DNA of 64,000 nucleotides. Origin: JAIBJN01 sp963838795. Its GTDB lineage: Bacteria; Actinomycetota; Thermoleophilia; Gaiellales; Gaiellaceae. Numbering within the stretch: position 1 is the first letter of the stretch; the number at the start of each line of letters is the position of its first letter. Both the position numbers and the translations under genes were made by a program. This document shows, one piece after another, positions 33,558 to 41,519 of the stretch. The stretch spans positions 62,001 to 126,000 of the forward strand of contig CAWISL010000001.1 of the NCBI GenBank assembly GCA_963838795.1. The letters run 5' to 3'. The notes beneath the pieces are model-generated. The model was given only the letters and a program-made list of their open reading frames with translations. It searched no databases and was not told the DNA's origin.

Positions 33558-34493
33558 GTGATCCGCGGCTACGTTCCCCTGCTCGCGATCATCGCCGCGA
33601 TCTGGGGCGCGTCGTACCTCTTCATCAAGGTCGCCGTCGACGAGGTCGAGCCGACAGCGATGATGTTTTTCCGCCTCGTCCTGGCGAGCGCGGTGCTGAT
33701 CCCCGTGCTCGCGTGGCACGTGGGCGCGAGCCGGGCGGTCGCGGACGTGCGCGGCACCGGGTGGCGAGCGTTCGCCGTCGGCTTCTTGAACGCCGCGTTC
33801 CCCTTCGTCCTCATCGCCTGGGGCGAGAAGTACGTCGACTCGGGCGTCGCCGCCATTGCCAACGCCACGGTGCCCATCTTCGTCGTCCTGCTCGCGCTCC
33901 GGTTCAACCCGAGCGAGCGCGTCCGGGGCGTGCGGCTGGCGGGGATCCTCGTCGGGTTCGCAGGCGTCGGCGTCCTCGTCGGGCTCGATCCCGAGGGCGG
34001 CTGGTGGGCCGTGGCCGGGACGCTCGCCATCGTCGTCGCCTCGCTCTCCTACGCGGGCGCGAACCACTTCGTCCAGCACAACTACAGCAGCACGGCGCCC
34101 CTCGTGATCGCCACGGTGTCGGTCGGAACCGCGACGCTCATCCTCTTGCCCTTCGCGCTCGTCCAGTGGCCGAGCGAGCTGCCGAGCTGGGAGGCGATCG
34201 GCTCGATCGTGGCGCTCGGCGTCCTCGGGACGGCGGTCGCGCTCCTCTTCTTCTACAGGCTGCTCAACCGCTACGGGGCCGCCCGGGCCTCGCTCGTCAC
34301 CTATCTGCTTCCGCCGGTTGCGCTCGTCTACGGCGCGCTGATCCTCGACGAGCAGGTGACGCTGAACGCCGCGCTCGGGCTGGTGCTGATCCTCGCGGGC
34401 GTCGCGCTCGGATCCGGGGCGGACGGCCTCCTGCGCCGTCGGCGGCGGCGCCAGGCCGAGCCGGAGATCGAGCCCGCGTGCCCGCCCGCGTGA
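33558..34493 (+). CDS. EamA/DMT family transporter
   Basis: A 311-residue membrane protein with ten predicted helices in two EamA repeats (LLAIIAAIWGASYLFIKVAV and GTLAIVVASLSYAGANHFVQ). The C-terminus is Arg-rich (RRRRRR) and cytoplasmic. Family members export amino acids, nucleosides or other metabolites. The stop overlaps the GNAT-META gene (GTGA). Together these genes interrupt what would otherwise be a purQ-purL neighbourhood. Confidence 0.9.
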   Translation: MIRGYVPLLAIIAAIWGASYLFIKVAVDEVEPTAMMFFRLVLASAVLIPVLAWHVGASRAVADVRGTGWRAFAVGFLNAAFPFVLIAWGEKYVDSGVAAIANATVPIFVVLLALRFNPSERVRGVRLAGILVGFAGVGVLVGLDPEGGWWAVAGTLAIVVASLSYAGANHFVQHNYSSTAPLVIATVSVGTATLILLPFALVQWPSELPSWEAIGSIVALGVLGTAVALLFFYRLLNRYGAARASLVTYLLPPVALVYGALILDEQVTLNAALGLVLILAGVALGSGADGLLRRRRRRQAEPEIEPACPPA

Positions 34494-35353
34494 GCGCCCC
34501 GCTCGAGGGACGGACCTTCCGCCTTCGCCGCGCGACGGCGGCCGACGTGGGGTTCATGGCGGCTCTTGCCCGCCACGAGGAGGTGGAGCCGTTCATGGCG
34601 GCCGTCTCTCCGCGAGAGCGCGACGAGCTGCAGGAGGAGGTTCGCCGCTCGGAGGAGGAGCCCGAGCTGCACGGCAGGTTCGTGCTCGAGGTCGAGGGCG
34701 ACCTCGCCGGGGTGCTCGCCTTCGACGTCGCCAACCGCCGTAGCCGGATCGCCTTCCTGCACGCGGTCATGCTCGCCCCCGCCCACCGCGGGCGGGGACT
34801 TGCGACCGCGGCGACGCAGCTCCTCGTCAGGCATCTGGTCTTCGACCTCGACTACCACCGGGTGCAGCTCGAGGTCTACGGCTTCAACGCGGCCGCCCTC
34901 CGCCACTTCGAGCGAGCCGGCTTCAGGCGGGAGGGTGTTCGCCGCCAGGCCTACTGGCGTCACGGCGCCTGGGTGGACGGGATCCTTTTCGGGCTCGTCC
35001 GCGACGACCTCGAGGGAGGGCCCGCTCGGGCCGTGAGCATCGAAGACGGGACGGAGTGGACGCTTGCAGGCGGCGGCCAGACCCTCGTCCTCGAGGGCGG
35101 GCGCGTCGCCGGGTTCGCCGGCGTGAACCGGTATGCGGGCGAGTACACGCTCGATGGCGAGGAGCTCATGTTCGGGCCGCTTGCCGTGACGCGCATGGCC
35201 GGGCCGCCGGAGGCGATGGAGTCGGAGCGTCTGTACCTGGACGCGCTCGGTCACGTCGCGCGCGCGGCGGTCGAGGATGGGTCGCTCGTGCTGGCCGATG
35301 GCGACGGGGCCGAGCTGCTCCGCTTCTCGGCTTCGAGCCTCGGCCCCGCCTGA
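34490..35353 (+). CDS. GNAT acetyltransferase fused to a META (HslJ-like) domain
   Basis: A 287-residue two-domain protein. Residues 5-170 form a GNAT fold with the acetyl-CoA loop APAHRGRGLATAATQLL and the C-terminal NAAALRHFERAGFRREGVRR, close to RimJ/RimL-type transferases. Residues 175-287 resemble a META/HslJ domain (TEWTLAGGG, GFAGVNRYAGEYTLDGEELMFGPLAVTRMAGPPEAMESE). META domains are normally secreted or outer-surface, so the fusion to a cytoplasmic enzyme is odd. Continuous frame and codon use argue against a false join. GTG 34490 overlaps the transporter stop. Confidence 0.8.
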   Translation: MSAPLEGRTFRLRRATAADVGFMAALARHEEVEPFMAAVSPRERDELQEEVRRSEEEPELHGRFVLEVEGDLAGVLAFDVANRRSRIAFLHAVMLAPAHRGRGLATAATQLLVRHLVFDLDYHRVQLEVYGFNAAALRHFERAGFRREGVRRQAYWRHGAWVDGILFGLVRDDLEGGPARAVSIEDGTEWTLAGGGQTLVLEGGRVAGFAGVNRYAGEYTLDGEELMFGPLAVTRMAGPPEAMESERLYLDALGHVARAAVEDGSLVLADGDGAELLRFSASSLGPA

Positions 35354-35397
35354 TCGAGCCCACGGACGCGGCGCTCGCTGAGCTGGGCTCGGCGCTC

Positions 35398-35403
35398 TAC
35401 GAT
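35398..35403 (+). promoter_or_regulatory. TACGAT -10 box, leaderless start for the 35410 gene
   Basis: TACGAT, 6 nt, then ATG 35410. It supports this start over longer in-frame options. Confidence 0.35.
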
Positions 35404-35409
35404 CTCGGC

Positions 35410-35796
35410 ATGGCGACCTTCCTCCACACCATGGTGCGCATCACCGACCCCGAGCGTTCGCGAGTCTTCTACGAGGCGCTCGGGTTCCGGTTCAGTCGCG
35501 ATCTCGAGATCGTCCGCGACGACGTGCTCGAGGCGACGAACTACTTCTACTCGATCGGCGACCAGGAAAACGTTCTCGAGCTGACCTACAACCACGACGG
35601 GCGTTCCTACGAGCTGGGCACCGGATACGGGCACGTCGCGATCGGCGTCGACGACCTCGACGCGACGCTCGCCGATCTCGCCGCGCAGGGGATCGAGCCG
35701 GAGCGCCCGCCGTACACCGTCCGCGCGGGCGGGTCACGCATCTGCTTCGTCCGCGATCCGGATGGGTACCGGGTCGAGCTCATCGAGCGGGGCTGA
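35410..35796 (+). CDS. Lactoylglutathione lyase-like VOC protein
   Basis: A 128-residue protein with full similarity in pattern to GloA: FLHTMVRITDPERSRVFYEAL at the start, with metal-ligand His in the first strand, then ENVLELTYNHDG, YGHVAIGVDDLDATLADL and DPDGYRVELIER. All four glyoxalase I metal ligands (H, E, H, E) appear to be present. It converts the hemithioacetal of methylglyoxal and a thiol. Actinobacteria often use other thiols than glutathione, so the thiol partner is unknown. Confidence 0.88.
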   Translation: MATFLHTMVRITDPERSRVFYEALGFRFSRDLEIVRDDVLEATNYFYSIGDQENVLELTYNHDGRSYELGTGYGHVAIGVDDLDATLADLAAQGIEPERPPYTVRAGGSRICFVRDPDGYRVELIERG

Positions 35797-35850
35797 GGCG
35801 GCCTGCAGATGCCTTCCGGAGTGAATCCCGAAAGCCGTGCAGACGACCGT

Positions 35851-36240
35851 ATGCTCGTCGGGACGTGTCAGTGTGGCGCGGTTCGATATCGAGTCGCGGA
35901 CACATTCCTGTACGCCGCGAACTGCCATTGTTCCCGCTGTCGCGCGGCAACCGGCTCGGCTTTCAAGGCGTTTGCCGGTATCGAGCGGAAGAAACTCGAG
36001 ATCACGGAGGGGATTGATGCCCTCCTCGTGTACGGAGAGGAGGAGCTGAACGACACGCGGTGTGGGAGATGCGGTTCCCTTCTCTTCTCTGTGGTGCGGA
36101 ACGGTGACTACGTGCACGTCGCGATGGGCTCGCTGGTAGATGCCCCCGGCATTCGACCGACGGAGCACATCTTCGTCGGCTCCAAGGCACCCTGGTTCGA
36201 GATCACCGATGACTTGCCGCAAGCCGAGGAGTACGAGTAG
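35851..36240 (+). CDS. GFA family protein (glutathione-dependent formaldehyde-activating fold)
   Basis: A 129-residue zinc-binding protein. Cys motifs GTCQCGAVRY, NCHCSRCRAATG and CGRCGS supply the two zinc sites of the GFA fold. ATG 35851 gives the canonical family start; an earlier ATG at 35809 adds 14 residues without homology. Base composition and codon use look slightly less GC-biased than the neighbours, which may hint at transfer. Most relatives are not proven formaldehyde-activating enzymes. Confidence 0.85.
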   Translation: MLVGTCQCGAVRYRVADTFLYAANCHCSRCRAATGSAFKAFAGIERKKLEITEGIDALLVYGEEELNDTRCGRCGSLLFSVVRNGDYVHVAMGSLVDAPGIRPTEHIFVGSKAPWFEITDDLPQAEEYE

Positions 36241-36284
36241 CCCTCAGGGCAGCGAGCGGCAGGCGTTGACTGGATCAAGCGGTC

Positions 36285-36317
36285 CAGTACCGCATCGAAC
36301 TGATCGAGCGAGCCTAG
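36285..36317 (+). pseudogene. Possible remnant of a VOC gene C-terminus
   Basis: In one frame these bases read QYRIELIERA then stop, nearly the same as the end of the intact glyoxalase-like gene at 35796 (GYRVELIERG). Only 10 codons plus the stop remain, directly after the GFA gene. It may be debris of a duplicated VOC gene left by a rearrangement. Confidence 0.35.
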
Positions 36318-36321
36318 CCGT

Positions 36322-36882
36322 TCAGTCGGGCAGCAAACCGGAGAGGTAGCGGGTCTCCCGCGGCGGCGGGAACCGCGCGTCGGCGAGCGCGCTGTCCTGC
36401 GTGTCCTCGGGAGAGCTCGCGTTGTAGCGGGCGGCGGTTTCGTCGGCGCAGTAGTAGCCCCACGGGCCGTCCTTCTGGAACTGCCGTGAGCTCGCGCACA
36501 GGAGCACGCACGGCCCGTCGCCGGCACCCACGAACGCGTGGCGCGTCTCCGGCGGGCAGTGCACGAAGTCCCATTGCTTGAGCGGCCGCTCCTGCCCTTC
36601 GACGATGAGCAGTCCCTCGCCCGAGAGCACGAGGAAGTCCTCCTGTTCCGTCTCCCAGTGATACGTCCCGGTCGGCTCGCCGGGGCTTACGACCCGGATG
36701 GCCATGCCGAGCATCGGGAAGAAGGTCTCCGCCTCGTACTCGTCGTAGCCGGTGAGCGGCACGCTGTGGCCTTGATCCGGCTTGTCGAACCAGCGCGCGT
36801 CGCGCGCGTCCATGACGAACCAACCGACACTTGCCGGGACGAGGCCCGCCTCCGTCTCCTCGAGCTGTGCCTCGGGAACCAC
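36322..36882 (-). CDS. Cupin domain-containing protein
   Basis: A 186-residue protein with a single cupin barrel. Motif 1 is GTYHWETEQEDFLVLSGEGLLIVEGQERPL; its metal ligands His-x-Glu-x-x-x-Glu are YHWETEQEDF. Motif 2 is FVHCPPETRHAFVGAG. The C-terminal tail is rich in charged residues. GTG 36882 has TATCAT (36894-36889) 6 nt upstream. Small cupins of this sort may be isomerases, dioxygenases or binding proteins; no specific role can be read. Confidence 0.85.
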   Translation of the reverse strand: MVPEAQLEETEAGLVPASVGWFVMDARDARWFDKPDQGHSVPLTGYDEYEAETFFPMLGMAIRVVSPGEPTGTYHWETEQEDFLVLSGEGLLIVEGQERPLKQWDFVHCPPETRHAFVGAGDGPCVLLCASSRQFQKDGPWGYYCADETAARYNASSPEDTQDSALADARFPPPRETRYLSGLLPD

Positions 36883-36888
36883 GGCCGG

Positions 36889-36894
36889 ATGATA
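36889..36894 (-). promoter_or_regulatory. TATCAT -10 box, leaderless start for the cupin gene
   Basis: TATCAT on the minus strand, 6 nt, then GTG 36882. Confidence 0.4.
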
Positions 36895-36960
36895 CGCGGC
36901 AGCGAGCCGGGCGTCGTCGGCTCGTGCTTCTCCAATTTTGACGGTCGCGCGCAGGGTCGG

Positions 36961-37309
36961 CTACTGCGGGGGCGTGAGCGGAGCACCCCCGAGGCCGACC
37001 TCGTTGCCGTCGGGGTCTCGATAGGTCGCTTTTCGGACACCGTTCGAGTAGGTCTCCCGCTCGGCGGGCTGGACTCCTCGGGCGGCGATCTCAGCGACCA
37101 TCGCATCGAGGTCACCGACGAAGAGCGTGTGCATCGCATGGCCCGCGTGCTCCGGTCGCTCCACGATGAACAAGAACCGGTGCTCGGCGACCTCCCACAC
37201 GGCCTCCGTGGGGCACGAAGCTGGGCTCCGAACCCAGGAGGCGCTTGTACCACGCCAAGGCTTCCTCGTAGTCGCTCAACGGGATACCGGCGAAGAGGTC
37301 CACTTGCAT
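36961..37309 (-). pseudogene. VOC family protein, frameshifted
   Basis: From ATG 37309, MQVDLFAGIPLSDYEEALAW reads as the first VOC motif up to SFVPHG. One extra base near 37208-37213 then breaks the frame. The rest (EAVWEVAEHRFLFIVERPEH, DPDGNEVGLGG) continues in the next frame to 36961. The corrected protein is about 115 residues, typical for a single VOC unit. TAGGGT (37321-37316) lies 6 nt before the ATG. It is the third VOC-type locus within 2 kb. Confidence 0.75.
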
Positions 37310-37315
37310 GACCCG

Positions 37316-37321
37316 ACCCTA
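37316..37321 (-). promoter_or_regulatory. TAGGGT -10 box, leaderless start for the 37309 gene
   Basis: TAGGGT on the minus strand, 6 nt, then ATG 37309. It is evidence that the broken VOC gene had a real promoter. Confidence 0.35.
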
Positions 37322-37475
37322 GCGGCCAGTTCGACGCCGACGCTTCCGAATGGCCGGCAGGCCCAGGTGCCGGCTAGCCGGGGAGAAGCCCCTGGCGGTA
37401 CCTGAATCGGTGCGGATGTGCGTCGCTGTGATCGTCTTGTCTCAAACCGGCACACATGCGCGCGCTTTTCCGGGC

Positions 37476-37481
37476 TAGGGT
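37476..37481 (+). promoter_or_regulatory. TAGGGT -10 box, leaderless start for the 37489 gene
   Basis: TAGGGT, 7 nt, then ATG 37489. It favours this ATG over the in-frame ATG at 37456. Confidence 0.35.
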
Positions 37482-37488
37482 CGTTGCG

Positions 37489-37788
37489 ATGACGACGAAA
37501 GCGGTCAAGATCCCCAGGCCTGTCAAGGCCGCGACCCCGTGGGGACCCGCGGCCGTGCTCGAAGAGGTGCGCATCCCGCAGCGCGCTGGCGACCGCCGCT
37601 TCGAGACCATCGTCCAGCTGCTCGAAGACGGGAAGGGAGGTGATCTGATCCGCTTTGCCTACTCCCCCGGCGGCCCGGCGCGCCGTGGCCCGGTCACCCT
37701 GCGAAGGCGGGATCTCGAGCGCCTGCGCACGGCGCTCGCCTCGTGCCCCCGCCTGGCCGGAGTGCTGGGTCTCGGGTCGCCGTCCTAG
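37489..37788 (+). CDS. Conserved-looking small protein of unknown function
   Basis: A 99-residue basic protein that I do not recognise. It has a Lys/Pro-rich N-terminus (KAVKIPRPVKAATPWGP), then a compact part (EEVRIPQRAGDRRFETIVQLLEDG, LIRFAYSPGGPARRGPVTLR) that looks like a small beta-rich fold with a terminal helix. No signal peptide or membrane segment. GC-rich third positions and a -10-like box support real coding. It converges with purQ. Confidence 0.55.
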   Translation: MTTKAVKIPRPVKAATPWGPAAVLEEVRIPQRAGDRRFETIVQLLEDGKGGDLIRFAYSPGGPARRGPVTLRRRDLERLRTALASCPRLAGVLGLGSPS

Positions 37789-37824
37789 TCGTCCAGCACA
37801 ACTGAATACCGCCGTGGGTGCGGG

Positions 37825-38512
37825 TCAAGCTCGAGCGTACGAGCGCTCCCGGGCAGCGCCCACGAGCGATGCCAGGATCAGCCCGCCGTCTCCTGAGCCG
37901 AGCAGCGTGTCCACGGCGTGCTCGGGGTGTGGCATGAGGCCAAGGACGTTTCCCTCCGCGTTCGCCACGGCCGCGATGTCTGCTTCCGAGCCGTTCGGGT
38001 TCTCGCCTGGCGCGTAGCGCAGGACAACCTGGTCGACAGGAAGATCGGGGGGCGCGTGATAGCACCCGTCGCCGTGCTTGACGGGGATCACGAGCGTCTG
38101 GCCGAGCTCGCATCGCGCCGTGAACGGGGTGTCGGTGCGCTCGACGCGAAGTGGCACGTCCCGGCAGACGAACGAGAGCGATGCGTTCGGGCGGAGCGCG
38201 CCGGGGAGCAGTCCCGCCTCGCAGAGGATCTGGAACCCGTTGCAGATCCCGAGCACGGGCCCGCCGTCACGGGCGAACTCGGTCACCGCGGCCATCGCCG
38301 GCGCGAAGCGCGCGATCGCTCCCGCGCGGAGGTAGTCGCCGTACGAGAAGCCTCCCGGCAGGACGACGGCCTCGACCTCCGGCAGCTCTGGCTCTGCGTG
38401 CCAGACGAGGCGAGGGCTCCGCGCCAAGAGCCGTGAGAGCCCACGCGGCGTCCCGGTCGTCGTTCGAGCCGGGAAAGACGAGCACCGCGATGCGCGGGCG
38501 CCGCTCGCTCAC
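37825..38512 (-). pseudogene. purQ: Phosphoribosylformylglycinamidine synthase subunit PurQ, frameshifted
   Basis: The glutaminase subunit of FGAM synthase. GTG 38512 opens VSERRPRIAVLVFPGSNDDRD and reads to ALTALGAEP. One extra base near 38430-38440 shifts the frame, and RLVWHAEPELPEVEAVVLPGG continues to the end. The catalytic Cys is in GICNGFQILCEAG and the His-x-Glu in LMPHPEHAVD. The corrected length of about 228 residues is normal. The start overlaps the purS stop (GTGA). An intact core gene apart from a single base suggests a sequence error. Confidence 0.88.
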
Positions 38513-38757
38513 GTCTCGTGAACCTCCAGCTCGATCTCGTAGCTCTCGATGAGCGGGTTCGCGAGCAGGTGGTCGCACATCTTCTCGACCTGGATCAGGG
38601 CTTCGTCGGCGTTCGCCGCCTCGACCTCGAGGTCGATGACCCGGCCGACCCGCGCGTCCCCGACCGGGAACCCCAGCTGCTGGAGCGCCCGCTCGACGGC
38701 TTCGCCTTGCGGGTCGAGAATGCCGCCCTTGGGTCGAACGAGAACGGTTGCCCTCAC
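38509..38757 (-). CDS. purS: Phosphoribosylformylglycinamidine synthase subunit PurS
   Basis: An 82-residue protein that bridges PurL and PurQ in the three-part FGAM synthase. It has the standard pattern VLVRPKGGILDPQGEAVERAL, VGRVIDLEVEA and MCDHLLANPLIESYEIELE. It starts at GTG 38757, overlapping the purC stop, and lies directly before purQ, the usual gene order. Confidence 0.95.
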   Translation of the reverse strand: MRATVLVRPKGGILDPQGEAVERALQQLGFPVGDARVGRVIDLEVEAANADEALIQVEKMCDHLLANPLIESYEIELEVHET

Positions 38758-39614
38758 CCGAGCACCACGTCCGGGTCTGCCAGGTAGGTCTCGAATCCGA
38801 TCCCGGTCAGCCGCTCGAACGCCTCGATGTAACGCGCGCGGGTACCGTCGACGACGCGCGCGGGCAACTCGGGGCCCGGCGCCGTCTTGTCCCAGCCCAG
38901 CGACTCACAGTAGTCGCGCACGTACTGCTTGTCGAACGACGGCTGGCCGCGCCCCGCCTCGTACTCGTCGACCGGCCAGAACCTCGAGGAGTCCGGCGTG
39001 AGCGCTTCGTCGCCGAGCGTCAGGACTCCACTCGGGTCGCGGCCCAGCTCGAACTTCGTGTCGGCGATGACGATGCCCCGCTCGAGAGCGTACGCGGCCG
39101 CGTGAGCGTAGAGCTCGAGCGAGACACGCTCGACCTCAGCGAGGAGCTCGGCGCCGACGAGCTCGGCCGCGCGCTCCCGGTCGATGTTCTCGTCGTGTCC
39201 TTCCTGGGCTTTGGTCGCCGGGGTGAAGATGGGCGCGGGAAGCCTCTCCGACTCCACCAGGCCGCTCGGCAGCGTGTGACCGCACACTTCGCCGGTGCCG
39301 AGGTAGTCCTTCCAACCGGAGCCGGCGAGGTAGCCCCGCACCACGCACTCGATCGGCAGCATGGCGAGCCGGCGCGCCTCGGTCGAGCGGCCGTCAGCGC
39401 GCAACGCGAGGAGGTGGTTGGGCACGATCTCTCGGGTGCGCGCGAACCAGAAGCCGGAGAGTCCGGTGAGCACGCGTCCCTTGTCCGGGATCTCGGTCGG
39501 GAGCACGACGTCGAAAGTCGAGATGCGGTCGCTGGCGACGAGCAGCAAGGTCTCGTCGTCGACCTCGTAGATCTCGCGAACCTTGCCGCTGGCGACGTGA
39601 ACGGCGTCAGGCAT
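38754..39614 (-). CDS. purC: Phosphoribosylaminoimidazole-succinocarboxamide synthase
   Basis: A 286-residue SAICAR synthetase, step 7 (CAIR + aspartate + ATP). Motifs: ASGKVREIYEVDDETLLLVASDRISTFD at the start, ECVVRGYLAGSGWKDY, IIADTKFELGRD, and DEYEAGRGQPSFDKQYVRDY. It overlaps purB by 8 nt and purS by 4 nt. Confidence 0.96.
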   Translation of the reverse strand: MPDAVHVASGKVREIYEVDDETLLLVASDRISTFDVVLPTEIPDKGRVLTGLSGFWFARTREIVPNHLLALRADGRSTEARRLAMLPIECVVRGYLAGSGWKDYLGTGEVCGHTLPSGLVESERLPAPIFTPATKAQEGHDENIDRERAAELVGAELLAEVERVSLELYAHAAAYALERGIVIADTKFELGRDPSGVLTLGDEALTPDSSRFWPVDEYEAGRGQPSFDKQYVRDYCESLGWDKTAPGPELPARVVDGTRARYIEAFERLTGIGFETYLADPDVVLG

Positions 39615-40947
39615 GAACGGTCTCCTCCTTTCGCTCCCGGACCGTCTCGGCGAGGGTGCCGAGCCGGTCGAAGATGACGTCGACGTGTTGGAGCGCGTCG
39701 GCCAGGTCGAACGCGCGAGCGAGCGCTTGGTGATTCAGGTGCGCGGCGATCTCCGAGTCGGCCGCGACGAGGTCGGCAAAGTCGCGCTCCTCGTCCCAGG
39801 CGGCAAGGGCGTTTCGCTGCACGAGCCGGTAAGCCTCGTCCCGGGGCAGGCCCGCCTCGACCAGGGCCAGGAGAACGCGTTGGCTGAAGACCACGCCGTG
39901 CGAGGCCTCGAGATTCTCCCGCATGCGCTCCGGACTCACGACAAGCCCTTCCGTCAGCCAGGCGAACCGGTCGAGCATGTAGTCGAGCGCGAGGAATGCG
40001 TCCGGCAGGACGACGCGCTCGGCGCTCGAGTGCGAGATGTCCCGCTCGTGCCAGAGAGCGACGTTCTCGAGCCCGACCGCCGCGGCCGCGCGGACGACCC
40101 GAGCGAGCCCGGAGAGACGCTCGGCGACCACCGGGTTGCGCTTGTGAGGCATCGCCGACGAGCCCTTCTGGCCGCTGCGAAACGGCTCCTGCACCTCCCG
40201 CAGCTCCGTCCGCGCGAGATGGCGGATCTCTGTCGCGAAGCGGTCGAGGGAGGATGCGCAGAGGGCGAGCGCCGAAAGAAGCTCGGCGTGGCGGTCGCGT
40301 GGGACGACCTGCGTCGACACGGACTCCGACGCGAGCTCGAGCCGCTCACAGGCCAGCCGCTCGACCTCCGGGTCGCCGCCCACGTACGTGCCGACGGCGC
40401 CCGCAAGCTTGCCCACCCGCATTCCATCGAGGGCGCGCACGAGGCGCGTGCGGTCGCGCTCGAGCTCGAACGCCCAGCCGGCGAGCTTGGCGCCGAAGGT
40501 GATCGGCTCCGCGTGGACGCCGTGCGTGCGACCCGCCATGACCGTGTCGCGATGCTCGTGGGCCCGCCCGATGACCGCCTCCTGGGCCCGGTCGACCCCT
40601 TCGAGGAGGAGCACGCCCGCCTCGCGGACCTGGAGCGCCGTCGCGGTGTCGAGCACGTCCGAGGAGGTCAGTCCATAGTGGAACCAGCGTCCGGCGGCGC
40701 CGAGGCCCTCGGCCACGGCGTCGACGAAGGCGGCGACGTCGTGTTGGGTCAGCTCCTCGAGCTCAGCAACGCGCTCGGGCGTCGGCACGATGGCGCGTTC
40801 GCGCGCCTCGGCGGCCGCGTCGACAGGCACGACTCCGACTTCGGCCCACGCCTCGAGCGCCGCCAGCTCCACCTCGAGCAGGCGGGCCAGCCTGCTCTCC
40901 TCCGACCAGACGTGCTTCATGGCCGGTCGGGAGTAGCGCGCGATCAC
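39607..40947 (-). CDS. purB: Adenylosuccinate lyase
   Basis: A 446-residue lyase of the fumarase/aspartase superfamily, steps 8 and AMP synthesis. The signature loop is GSSAMPHKRNPVVAERLSGL; TSSDVLDTA and AGRTHGVHAEPITFG carry the catalytic His regions. GTG 40947 begins VIARYSRPAMKHVWSEE, where the family starts. It overlaps purC by 8 nt and lies 71 nt after purE. Confidence 0.95.
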   Translation of the reverse strand: MIARYSRPAMKHVWSEESRLARLLEVELAALEAWAEVGVVPVDAAAEARERAIVPTPERVAELEELTQHDVAAFVDAVAEGLGAAGRWFHYGLTSSDVLDTATALQVREAGVLLLEGVDRAQEAVIGRAHEHRDTVMAGRTHGVHAEPITFGAKLAGWAFELERDRTRLVRALDGMRVGKLAGAVGTYVGGDPEVERLACERLELASESVSTQVVPRDRHAELLSALALCASSLDRFATEIRHLARTELREVQEPFRSGQKGSSAMPHKRNPVVAERLSGLARVVRAAAAVGLENVALWHERDISHSSAERVVLPDAFLALDYMLDRFAWLTEGLVVSPERMRENLEASHGVVFSQRVLLALVEAGLPRDEAYRLVQRNALAAWDEERDFADLVAADSEIAAHLNHQALARAFDLADALQHVDVIFDRLGTLAETVRERKEETVHA

Positions 40948-41018
40948 ACCGGTCAGTCTAGTGAGCGGGGAGGCTAGGAAGCCGTTGCAGAGGGATGCTC
41001 TGATGGAGGCCGGTGGAG

Positions 41019-41519
41019 CTAGAGCTCGGCCGTCGGCCTGCCCGGCGTTCCCGGGTAGCCGCCACCCTGGGCCAGGATCTTGGCCGCCAGGACCGCCGCG
41101 TTTCGGGCTCCGTTCACGGAGACGCATGCCACCGGTACGCCCGGCGGCATCTGGACGATCGAGAGCAGCGCGTCGAGTCCGCCCATGACGCTCTTCGACG
41201 ACGTGAGAGGGACGCCGATGACCGGAAGATCGCTGTACGAGGCGACGACCCCGGGCAGCGCCGCCGCCATTCCCGCCCCGGCGATCAGCACTCTGGTTCC
41301 CCGGAGCGCGGCGGTCGACGCGTACTCGGCGACGCCGCGGGGGTCGCGATGGGCGGAGAGGACGTTGAGCTCCCAGGAGATGCCGCGCTCGTCCAGCTCG
41401 ACGCATGCCGGCTCCATCGCCTCGCGGTCGGACTCGGAGCCGATCAGGATGCCGACGAGAGGGCTGACGCCCTCGAACTCCTCGATGACCGTGAGCGGGA
41501 GGGGGCTCTCTTCAGGCAT
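41019..41519 (-). CDS. purE: 5-(carboxyamino)imidazole ribonucleotide mutase
   Basis: A 166-residue class I-like PurE, step 6. It has VGILIGSESDREAM, LNVLSAHRDPRGVAEY and LPGVVASYSDLPVIGVPL. ATG 41519 overlaps the purD stop by 8 nt; a longer in-frame reading would lie wholly within purD. Class I enzymes need PurK to make N5-CAIR, and no purK is seen in this window. Confidence 0.92.
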   Translation of the reverse strand: MPEESPLPLTVIEEFEGVSPLVGILIGSESDREAMEPACVELDERGISWELNVLSAHRDPRGVAEYASTAALRGTRVLIAGAGMAAALPGVVASYSDLPVIGVPLTSSKSVMGGLDALLSIVQMPPGVPVACVSVNGARNAAVLAAKILAQGGGYPGTPGRPTAEL

